Shown here: positions 58,032 through 64,000 of the stretch, piece by piece
Numbering within the stretch: position 1 is the first letter of the stretch
Layout: every line of letters begins with the position of its first letter
From: Aquirhabdus parva
Lineage (GTDB): Bacteria; Pseudomonadota; Gammaproteobacteria; Pseudomonadales; Moraxellaceae
Assembly (NCBI RefSeq): GCF_003351745.1
Contig: NZ_CP031222.1
Coordinates: 3,330,207 to 3,394,206 of the forward strand
Direction: 5' to 3'
DNA: 64,000 bases
Notes under the pieces: model-generated
Told to the model about the DNA's origin: nothing
Databases searched by the model: none
Seen by the model: only the letters and a program-made list of their open reading frames with translations
Position numbers and translations under genes: made by a program

Positions 58032-58748
58032 CTATTTGCTGATCGACGGCGGGTCGGCAAATGTTCGTAGCCCATCAATATCCAAAATCTCAATTGCTCC
58101 ATAGACCAATTTAATCAAGCCTTGTCGCTCCAAGTCTTTCAGCAGTTGGTTGGTAGTCTGACGAGTGAGGTAGAGCATCATCGCCAATTGCTCTTGCGGA
58201 ATCGGGATGATGCGACGGCTGCGATCACTACGATTGCTGGCATTCTCAGCAAAGTACACCAAGCGATTCGCCAGACGCTGGCCCGTAGTACGCAGTGCCA
58301 GATCTTCGGCTTGATTCAACAGTAAACGAATTTTGTCGGTAAGCAACTGTCCGAAGTTCTGCCAATAGTGCGGCTCTTTTGCCAAGAGCTGATCCAGCAG
58401 CTCACCGCGGATATGAATCAGCACGGTATCGCCAAGAGCAACCGCATTATGGGTGCGATTCATGCGATCAAACAGCGTGATCTCGCCAAACCAATGTGGG
58501 GACTCCATCAGGGTGAGTAGCGCTTCTTTACCATCGGCACGTTGCCGACTGATACTGATGCAGCCCGAGATTACTGCATACAGCCCATGTGCCGTATCAT
58601 TCTGCTCAAACAACACTTGCCCCGCATGCAGATGTACTATTGTGGCGGCATCGAGCAACCCAGTTTGCAATGACGCAGGTAATTGTGCAAACCACTGCCC
58701 CGTTCGCAAGAGCCCTTCATAACGCGTGACAGTGTCGTGAGGATTCAT
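58032..58748 (-). CDS. Crp/Fnr-family regulator without iron-sulfur ligands
   Basis: About 238 residues from ATG 58748 (MNPHDTVTRY). Cyclic-nucleotide-type beta-roll: VLFEQNDTAHGLYAVISGCI then SPHWFGEITLFDRMNRTHNA, and a winged HTH EQLAMMLYLTRQTTNQLLKD. There is no N-terminal Cys set and no E-x-x-S-R in the recognition helix, so it neither senses oxygen as FNR does nor reads the TTGAT box. Ligand and target are unknown. Divergent flanks: Mpo1-like gene follows on the same strand after 157 bp. Confidence 0.9.
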   Translation of the reverse strand: MNPHDTVTRYEGLLRTGQWFAQLPASLQTGLLDAATIVHLHAGQVLFEQNDTAHGLYAVISGCISISRQRADGKEALLTLMESPHWFGEITLFDRMNRTHNAVALGDTVLIHIRGELLDQLLAKEPHYWQNFGQLLTDKIRLLLNQAEDLALRTTGQRLANRLVYFAENASNRSDRSRRIIPIPQEQLAMMLYLTRQTTNQLLKDLERQGLIKLVYGAIEILDIDGLRTFADPPSISK

Positions 58749-58878
58749 ATGAGCAACTCGATTACACGCAAGGCACCACCCCAGATCAATGAAGGATTGC
58801 CATGAGTATATGCCAGCATACGCGCTTATGGCGACCACCTGCATGACCACACATACAGGGGCTACATCAGAACACTCT

Positions 58879-60252
58879 TTAAATCAGGCGTGCAATCTGT
58901 TTATGACGCCAGACCAATCGGTAGTAGAGGGCGTTTAAGCTGAAAATCGCCACGAAGGTCAACGCATAGGCGTACCAAATCCCCTCAATGCCAATTCGCG
59001 CGTTCAAGACATAGGCAACGGGCAGCTCAATACACAGGATAGCAAACACCCCCAATGCAGTTGGCGGGAGCACCGTGCCACTGGCGCGCATGGTTCCCGT
59101 CAAGACCGTCGCCAATCCCAGCACAATCACGCTCCATGCCACGATATGCAGTAAGGTCAGCGCCATCTGAATCACAGCAGCATCGATGATAAACAAGCCG
59201 ATGATGGTCGGAGCCAGCAGATAAACCAACGCGACAAAAAAGCCCGTAATGACCAGATTCAATCCCAAACCAGTACGTACGATGGCACCCAATCGATGAC
59301 CGTTCCCCGCCCCAATGGCATGGGATGCCAGAATGGATGCGGAAATCCCCAGCGACATGGCGGGCAATTGAATCCAGCTCATCACTTGGTTCACCGCGCC
59401 GTAAGCGGCCGTTGCCTCTGAGCCATGACGATTCACCAAACCCAATAGCACAACCTCTGCCACAGCCATGGTGAGCATCTGAAAGCAGGAGGGTAGCCCA
59501 ATACTCAAGATTTTGCGCGCGATCACGCCATCCACCCGTACACAGTTCAACAGCGCCTCATTGAAGGCCAGCGGATGTCCCTTGCGGTGCCAATGCCACA
59601 TCATCCATGCAATCCCAATCACCGAGGCAATCAGAGTGGATGCCGCTGCGCTGATCACGCCTAAGTGAGGCAATCCCCACCAGCCACGTATGAATGCAGG
59701 AGTGAGCACCAGTGAAATCAACGTCGTCAGTACCAGTGCCCAAAGTGGCGTCACGGCATCCCCCACCCCGCGACTCATGGATGTCATCAGCCACAACAAG
59801 AAGATGACCGGCATGCCCAACAGCATCAAATGTGCATAGCGCGTGGCATCAACCAGAATATTAGCCGGTGTGCCGAGTAGTTGCATCAAATGCGGTGCAA
59901 ACGCACTGCCCACCATACTGATGGCAAAACCCAGACTTAGCATCAGGCATAGTGCCGTACCAGCGACTGCACGGACTTTCTCCAAATCCTTGGCACCCCA
60001 AGCCTGACCGATGAGTACGGTCGTACCCGAGCCCAAACCAATTATGATCGCAAATAAGAAAAAGAAGATCGGAAAAAATGTCGAGACCGCAGCCAAGGCA
60101 TTCACCCCGATCATCTGTCCGAGATAAATAGTGTCAATGGTGCCAGCACTGGCCTGCAGGACATTGGTCAGCATCATGGGGATTAAAATAACCAGATAGG
60201 TACGCCACAGAGGCTTGGGTGCAGACGGGGCAGCAGATGAGAGGGAGGTCAT
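58879..60252 (-). CDS. MATE-family efflux transporter (NorM-like)
   Basis: A 457-residue, twelve-helix MATE protein. N-terminal LWRTYLVILIPMMLTNVLQA and TIDTIYLGQMIGVNALAAVS, with ALIGQAWGAKDLEKVRAVAG-like motif (VLIGQAWGAKDLEKVRAVAG, about 79-98) and the second half LGLVNRHGSEATAAYGAVNQ. It exports cationic drugs with Na+ or H+. Divergent from the hydrolase gene at 60484, with the paired palindromes 60330-60369 between the two promoters. Confidence 0.92.
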   Translation of the reverse strand: MTSLSSAAPSAPKPLWRTYLVILIPMMLTNVLQASAGTIDTIYLGQMIGVNALAAVSTFFPIFFFLFAIIIGLGSGTTVLIGQAWGAKDLEKVRAVAGTALCLMLSLGFAISMVGSAFAPHLMQLLGTPANILVDATRYAHLMLLGMPVIFLLWLMTSMSRGVGDAVTPLWALVLTTLISLVLTPAFIRGWWGLPHLGVISAAASTLIASVIGIAWMMWHWHRKGHPLAFNEALLNCVRVDGVIARKILSIGLPSCFQMLTMAVAEVVLLGLVNRHGSEATAAYGAVNQVMSWIQLPAMSLGISASILASHAIGAGNGHRLGAIVRTGLGLNLVITGFFVALVYLLAPTIIGLFIIDAAVIQMALTLLHIVAWSVIVLGLATVLTGTMRASGTVLPPTALGVFAILCIELPVAYVLNARIGIEGIWYAYALTFVAIFSLNALYYRLVWRHKQIARLI

Positions 60253-60329
60253 ACACGATTCCTAAGACAAAAATTTTACGGCGCCTTGCAAGCATAGCGC
60301 ATACAAGAATCACAGTGAGCAGAATAATA

Positions 60330-60369
60330 TTACCCGTATAAAATTATGTCGTCAATATTACCCGGGTAA
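60330..60369. promoter_or_regulatory. Operator pair between MATE and hydrolase genes
   Basis: TTACCCGGGTAA (60358-60369) is a perfect 12-bp palindrome; TTACCCGTATAA (60330-60341) is a copy with two changed bases, 28 bp apart. Both arms read TTACCC/GGGTAA, as bound by TetR-type repressors. Confidence 0.6.
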
Positions 60370-60483
60370 AATTTGACAAATAAAAATCTGATCCGAGGTT
60401 CGCAGATCTGTCTTATCGATTCGACTAATACGATGGCGTATGCTATGAATACGACATCATCAGAATGGGTTAAAGGATTAGCG

Positions 60484-61371
60484 ATGACTCGCATCACATT
60501 AGCGAACTGGAAAGCGAAAGGGCTGTTTTTTAGTCATCGCGGCTATCGTATTTTCTCACGCGTTGAAGGCCCTGCCCCAGCTCCCGTGTTGCTGCTGATT
60601 CATGGTTTTCCTACTGCGTCTTGGGACTGGGAAGCAATATGGCCAGCATTGACCCGCCATTATCGCGTGATGACGCTAGATATGATTGGTTTTGGATTTT
60701 CAGATAAACCAATGGACTATCCTTATAGCATCATGGATCAGGCCGATATTTTTGAGCGCCTATTGGCGGAGCATCAGGTGCAGAGCTATCATCTGCTCGC
60801 CCATGACTATGGCGACACTGTCGCGCAAGAGCTACTTGCACGGCACAATGCACAAGAACAACCGCGCCCGCAATTGGGCAGTGTCTGCTTTTTGAATGGT
60901 GGTTTATTCCCAGAAAGCCACCGCCCCTTGCTCATTCAAAAATTACTGCGCTCTCCCATCGGTCCGATCCTTGCCCGCCTCAATAGCCGCAACAAACTCG
61001 CCGACAGCATGCAACGCGTCTTCGGTCCAAATACGCAGCCTGATGCCGAACTCATCGATGGCTTTTGGCAACTGATCTCAACAAACAAAGGTGCGCGCTT
61101 ACTGCCTAAGCTCTTGCACTATATCCCCGAACGTCGTCAACACCGTACCCGCTGGGTCGGCGCCATCCAGCAGGCGACTATTCCAGTCAAAGTCATTGAT
61201 GGTATCGCCGACCCCGTGTCAGGTGGACATATGGTTGAGCGCTACAGAGCCCTGATTCCGAAACCGAATGTCACTGCACTGCAAAACATCGGTCACTATC
61301 CGCAGGTCGAAGACCCGCAAGGGGTGTTGGATGCTTACATCCAGTTTCGTTTAGCAAAGACTGAGTCATAA
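60484..61371 (+). CDS. Alpha/beta-hydrolase with Asp nucleophile (haloalkane dehalogenase/epoxide hydrolase type)
   Basis: About 295 residues. Oxyanion motif LLLIHGFPTASWDWEAIWPA, then MIGFGFSDKPMDYPYSI, and the elbow LLAHDYGDTVAQELL where the nucleophile is Asp rather than Ser, as in haloalkane dehalogenases and epoxide hydrolases. Later acid in DGIADPVSGG and His in NIGHYPQVEDP. The cap domain residues do not decide between dehalogenase and epoxide hydrolase. Start ATG 60484 follows AAAGGA at the correct spacing; upstream in-frame ATGs at 60433 and 60445 are weaker. Next is the TetR gene. Confidence 0.85.
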   Translation: MTRITLANWKAKGLFFSHRGYRIFSRVEGPAPAPVLLLIHGFPTASWDWEAIWPALTRHYRVMTLDMIGFGFSDKPMDYPYSIMDQADIFERLLAEHQVQSYHLLAHDYGDTVAQELLARHNAQEQPRPQLGSVCFLNGGLFPESHRPLLIQKLLRSPIGPILARLNSRNKLADSMQRVFGPNTQPDAELIDGFWQLISTNKGARLLPKLLHYIPERRQHRTRWVGAIQQATIPVKVIDGIADPVSGGHMVERYRALIPKPNVTALQNIGHYPQVEDPQGVLDAYIQFRLAKTES

Positions 61372-61468
61372 CGTCATAGGTTCATCATGAGCTAGCCAGC
61401 CCACTGCATCAGTTTATTGCTCAGCGTACAAAAAATAAACTTGACCTTTATTGAAAACCATATATGAT

Positions 61469-61482
61469 TGAGTGATCACTCA
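61469..61482. promoter_or_regulatory. TetR autoregulatory operator
   Basis: Perfect 14-bp palindrome TGAGTGATCACTCA, 17 bp before the start of the TetR gene. The half-site TGAGTGAT recurs at 62132-62139 in front of the next gene. Confidence 0.65.
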
Positions 61483-61498
61483 TTTAATGATTTGGATT

Positions 61499-62089
61499 AT
61501 GGCTCGCCCCCGCAGTGAAGATAAACGTGATGCAATTTTAAATGCCGCCATCAATGTTCTGGCTGAACTGGGTGAACGTGCGCCGACGTCAAAAATTGCC
61601 AAGCTGGCAGGTGTTGCTGAAGGCACGCTGTTTACCTATTTCAGCAGTAAAGAAGAACTGCTCAATCAGTTATATCTATTGCTAAAGTCGGAACTGCGTC
61701 AGGTCATGATGTTGGACTTCCCTACAAACTCCGACTTCAAAACGCAAATGCATCATGTCTGGCAAAGCTATGTGGAATGGGGTGTGACCAACCCACTTAA
61801 ACGTAAAGTCATGACTCAGTTATCAACCTCCGAGCAAATTACCGCAGAGAGCAAACAGATCGGCATGCAATCCTTCTGTGATCTCACGCAGAGCATCCAA
61901 ATCCAGATCAGCAATGGCGTGCTGCGTGACTACCCACCGCTGTTTATCGGTTCGATTTTAGGAGCGCTTGCCGAAGTCACCATGAACTATATGGCACAAG
62001 ATCCGACGCAGGCAGAACGCTACCGTGAATCGGGTTTTGAAGCCTTTTGGCATGCCGTGGTAGAACATGAGACACCTGCATTACCGTAA
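61499..62089 (+). CDS. TetR-family regulator
   Basis: A 196-residue TetR protein from ATG 61499 (MARPRSEDKRDAIL, the usual TetR opening). HTH: LNAAINVLAELGERAPTSKI then AKLAGVAEGTLFTYFSSKEE, with recognition helix EGTLFTYFSSK. An ATG at 61472 is in frame but lies inside the operator. Likely targets: itself (61469-61482) and the metallo-beta-lactamase-fold gene at 62184 (operator 62131-62150). Confidence 0.92.
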   Translation: MARPRSEDKRDAILNAAINVLAELGERAPTSKIAKLAGVAEGTLFTYFSSKEELLNQLYLLLKSELRQVMMLDFPTNSDFKTQMHHVWQSYVEWGVTNPLKRKVMTQLSTSEQITAESKQIGMQSFCDLTQSIQIQISNGVLRDYPPLFIGSILGALAEVTMNYMAQDPTQAERYRESGFEAFWHAVVEHETPALP

Positions 62090-62130
62090 AACAAAGGGGG
62101 CGACAACCGTCCCTGTTTTTAAAGATATCG

Positions 62131-62150
62131 ATGAGTGATTAATCATTCAT
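62131..62150. promoter_or_regulatory. TetR operator before the metallo-beta-lactamase-fold gene
   Basis: ATGAGTGATTAATCATTCAT, palindromic but for one pair, sharing the half-site TGAGTGAT with 61469-61482. It lies about 34 bp before the start at 62184. Confidence 0.6.
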
Positions 62151-62183
62151 TTTAAATACTATTTGATGACGAGGATAAGCAGC

Positions 62184-63263
62184 ATGATCAGTGACGTACT
62201 CAGTCCCAATACCTCATCCAGTCTAGAGACCGCTTCCGATTTGAAAACGGAACGTGACCCTAAGCCCACTCTACTGTCTTCACAGCAGCGTGATGGACGT
62301 TTCTGGAATCTACGCCCCAACCTGCACAAGACCACCTTGTGGAAAACCCTGCAGTTGATGTGGCGATTCGCCTTCAACAAACCTGCAGGCACAGTGCCTA
62401 GCCAGCCTATCCCAGTGCTTACCATCACGCAGGCACAATTGCTTGCCGCACCAGATCGGTCGTTGTTTCGCCTCGGACACTCGACCATGTTGGTTAAGCT
62501 ACGCGGTGAGTTCTGGCTGACGGACCCTGTGTTTTCCAAACGCGCCTCACCTTTCCAGTGGATCGGACCAAAACGCTTTCATCAACCGCCGATCAGTATT
62601 GCGGACCTCCCACCGATCAAAGGGGTGATCCTGTCGCATAACCACTATGATCACCTCGACTATGACGCAGTCATGCAGCTTAAAGATAAAGTCGAACACT
62701 TTCTAACGCCGTTGGGTGTTGGCGATACACTAGTCAAGTGGGGTGTGCCTGCAAGCAAAGTCCAGCAACTGGACTGGTGGCAAGAGACCCAAGTCGAAGG
62801 ATTAAAGTTTGCGGCTACGCCTGCACACCACTTTTCAGGGCGCGGATTATCAGATAGCAATGCCACCCTATGGGCATCTTGGGTGATTATCGATAATGAT
62901 TTGCGCGTGTTTTTCAGTGGCGATACGGGTTATTTTGATGGCTTTAAAGAGATCGGTAACCGCTATGGCCCATTTGATGTGACCATGATTGAAACTGGCG
63001 CTTATGGTCAGGACTGGCCAGATGTCCACATGCAGCCCGAACAAACCCTACAAGCCCATGTGGACTTAAAAGGCAGAGCTTTGCTGCCTGTGCATAACGG
63101 CACGTTTGATCTGGCATTGCATGTCTGGAATGATCCGTTTGAGCGCATTGTGGCACTGGCGGAGCGTCATGGCATAGCGGTCAGTACACCGCAGATGGGT
63201 GAGCCTTTAAATCTTAATGAACCCCGAGCTGAGGTCCGCTGGTGGCGTGCCCAGCCGGTCTAA
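62184..63263 (+). CDS. Metallo-beta-lactamase-fold hydrolase (NAPE-PLD/UlaG-like)
   Basis: A 359-residue MBL-fold protein. Segment SLFRLGHSTMLVKLRGEFWL leads to the zinc motif LSHNHYDHLDYDAV (H-x-H-x-D-H), then ATPAHHFSGRG, FFSGDTGYFDGF (Asp bridge) and LLPVHNGTFDLALH (last His). This R-x-G-H-S-(TC) and H-N-H-Y-D-H type matches the NAPE-phospholipase D/RomA/UlaG group, often with an N-terminal extension as here. The substrate is likely a phosphodiester or lactone. AGGATAAGCAGC before ATG 62184 is a good ribosome site. Its 3' end overlaps the converging kinase gene by 50 bp. Confidence 0.88.
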   Translation: MISDVLSPNTSSSLETASDLKTERDPKPTLLSSQQRDGRFWNLRPNLHKTTLWKTLQLMWRFAFNKPAGTVPSQPIPVLTITQAQLLAAPDRSLFRLGHSTMLVKLRGEFWLTDPVFSKRASPFQWIGPKRFHQPPISIADLPPIKGVILSHNHYDHLDYDAVMQLKDKVEHFLTPLGVGDTLVKWGVPASKVQQLDWWQETQVEGLKFAATPAHHFSGRGLSDSNATLWASWVIIDNDLRVFFSGDTGYFDGFKEIGNRYGPFDVTMIETGAYGQDWPDVHMQPEQTLQAHVDLKGRALLPVHNGTFDLALHVWNDPFERIVALAERHGIAVSTPQMGEPLNLNEPRAEVRWWRAQPV

Positions 63264-64000
63264 GCCAGAGACGGATCGTGAAGGTGATCTGCTGTCCTTC
63301 GGAACGGACTTCAATATCACCGCCATGCATCTGCACAATTGACTTGGTGATCGCAAGGCCAAGACCCGTGCCTTCGTCAGTCCGCTGCTGTGCACTCGCA
63401 CTGCGATAGAAGCGGTCAAAGAAATGCATCAATTGTTCAGCAGGTACTGGGGCAGCGTCGTTTTGTACAATAATGGTGGCGAAATTCAGGCTTTGAGACA
63501 GATCGATCAAAATTGTACTGTCTCGGGTGCCATAACGAATGGCATTTGAAATCAGATTACTCAGAGCTCGGCGCAACATCAGTTGATCACCATGCACAAT
63601 AGCACGGCCAGACAGCTTAAGCTGCATGCCCTTCTCTTCAGCCAGTGCGTCATAGTACTCATACAACTCAAAAGCTTCTTTGCCGATATCAACATCTTTA
63701 GCATGAAAAAGATTAATACCGTGATCCGCTTGGGCAAGTAGCAGCATATCGGAAATCATGCGTGATAAGCGCTCATATTCCTCTAAATTGGAATAGAGAA
63801 TTTCCTGATAAGTCTGATTGTCCCTTGGCTGTGTTAAACAGACCTGGGTTTGGGTCATCATATTATTGATCGGTGCACGCAGCTCATGCGCAAGATCAGA
63901 AGAAAACTCTGAAAGCCGGATAAAAGTGAGTTTGAGTCGATCCAGCATCTCATTAAAAGAATTGGCCAGCGGTAGCAGTTCCGTTGGTGCATGATCCGTA
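63214..64000 (-). CDS. Sensor histidine kinase, C-terminal part (cut by right edge)
   Basis: About 262 codons of a CusS/heavy-metal-type kinase; the frame is open to the right edge, where HAPTELLPLANSFNEMLDRL is the end of a HAMP domain. Then H box FSSDLAHELRAPINNMM (phospho-His), N box RRALSNLISNAIRYG, F box HFFDRFYRS and G box DEGTGLGLAITKSIVQMHGG. The first half and any response regulator lie beyond the window. It shares a 50-bp tail-to-tail overlap with the MBL-fold gene, and both stops are embedded in the other gene. Confidence 0.92.
   Translation of the reverse strand, partial: TDHAPTELLPLANSFNEMLDRLKLTFIRLSEFSSDLAHELRAPINNMMTQTQVCLTQPRDNQTYQEILYSNLEEYERLSRMISDMLLLAQADHGINLFHAKDVDIGKEAFELYEYYDALAEEKGMQLKLSGRAIVHGDQLMLRRALSNLISNAIRYGTRDSTILIDLSQSLNFATIIVQNDAAPVPAEQLMHFFDRFYRSASAQQRTDEGTGLGLAITKSIVQMHGGDIEVRSEGQQITFTIRLWLRPAGHATSGPQLGVH

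Noticed and set aside
1..64000. Prophage, integrative element or insertion sequence
   Set aside because: No integrase, transposase, att-like direct repeats at a tRNA, or phage structural genes were found.

Overview
The window reads as chromosomal DNA of an aerobic gammaproteobacterium, most likely of the Moraxellaceae (an Acinetobacter relative). This is inferred from an AlkB/AlkM-type alkane hydroxylase, a CydP-CydA-CydB-CydX-YbgE oxidase operon, a secreted protein with the L-x-P-L-(ST)-x-x-x-M-x-x-x-T-G-Q-A start seen in Acinetobacter Fil-type proteins, EmrCAB-type efflux, and a base composition near 48 percent G+C by eye. I see no rRNA, tRNA, CRISPR array, insertion sequence or prophage. 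The content is accessory metabolism: about 16 transcriptional regulators sit beside the small gene sets they probably control, and many have visible operator-like palindromes. Layout, 0-10 kb: a partial short-chain dehydrogenase and a diiron-type hydrolase with a palindromic operator; an SRPBCC/GFA/SRPBCC/ArsR operon behind a cluster of inverted repeats; an exported S41 protease whose Pro-Ser linker is encoded by 27 tandem hexanucleotides; an AraC remnant; a thermolysin-like M4 protease; two hot-dog thioesterases and a MarR regulator that share a 15-bp upstream element. 10-15 kb: a complete tripartite EmrCAB-type efflux operon. 15-24 kb: NTF2-like, DinB, TetR/DUF2306, Tat-exported S41B protease, AraC/MdaB, a second TetR carrying almost the same operator as the first, and a leftward operon ending in a class V aminotransferase that starts with a strong promoter, a structured leader and an intrinsic terminator. 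24-30 kb: EamA permease, a large Gly/Asn/Thr-rich exported protein, methyltransferase, cupin, LysR and OmpW. 30-37.5 kb: a respiratory block in which the cyd operon, a SpoIIAA-like gene, an FNR/ANR-type iron-sulfur regulator and alkB each lie next to perfect TTGAT-N4-ATCAA boxes; this suggests oxygen-responsive coupling of high-affinity oxidase and alkane oxidation. 37.5-45 kb: hypotheticals, TetR with a haem-oxygenase-like diiron protein, a 509-residue unknown with its TetR, and an OmpA/BON plus helix-hairpin-helix membrane pair. 45-56 kb: PaaX-like regulator, fatty acid desaturase with AidB-like acyl-CoA dehydrogenase, TerC-CBS membrane protein with a folded leader, HD protein, MgtC, and a PadR-controlled CrtI/RetSat-like oxidoreductase with two 20-bp palindromes. 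56-64 kb: ketopantoate reductase, hydrolases, Mpo1-like protein, Crp-type regulator, MATE efflux divergent from an Asp-nucleophile hydrolase, TetR with a metallo-beta-lactamase-fold gene that share operator half-sites, and a histidine kinase cut by the right edge. Lipid, alkane and fatty-acid functions recur (AlkB, desaturase, AidB-like dehydrogenase, thioesterases, Mpo1-like), alongside drug and solvent defence (EmrCAB, MATE, MdaB).
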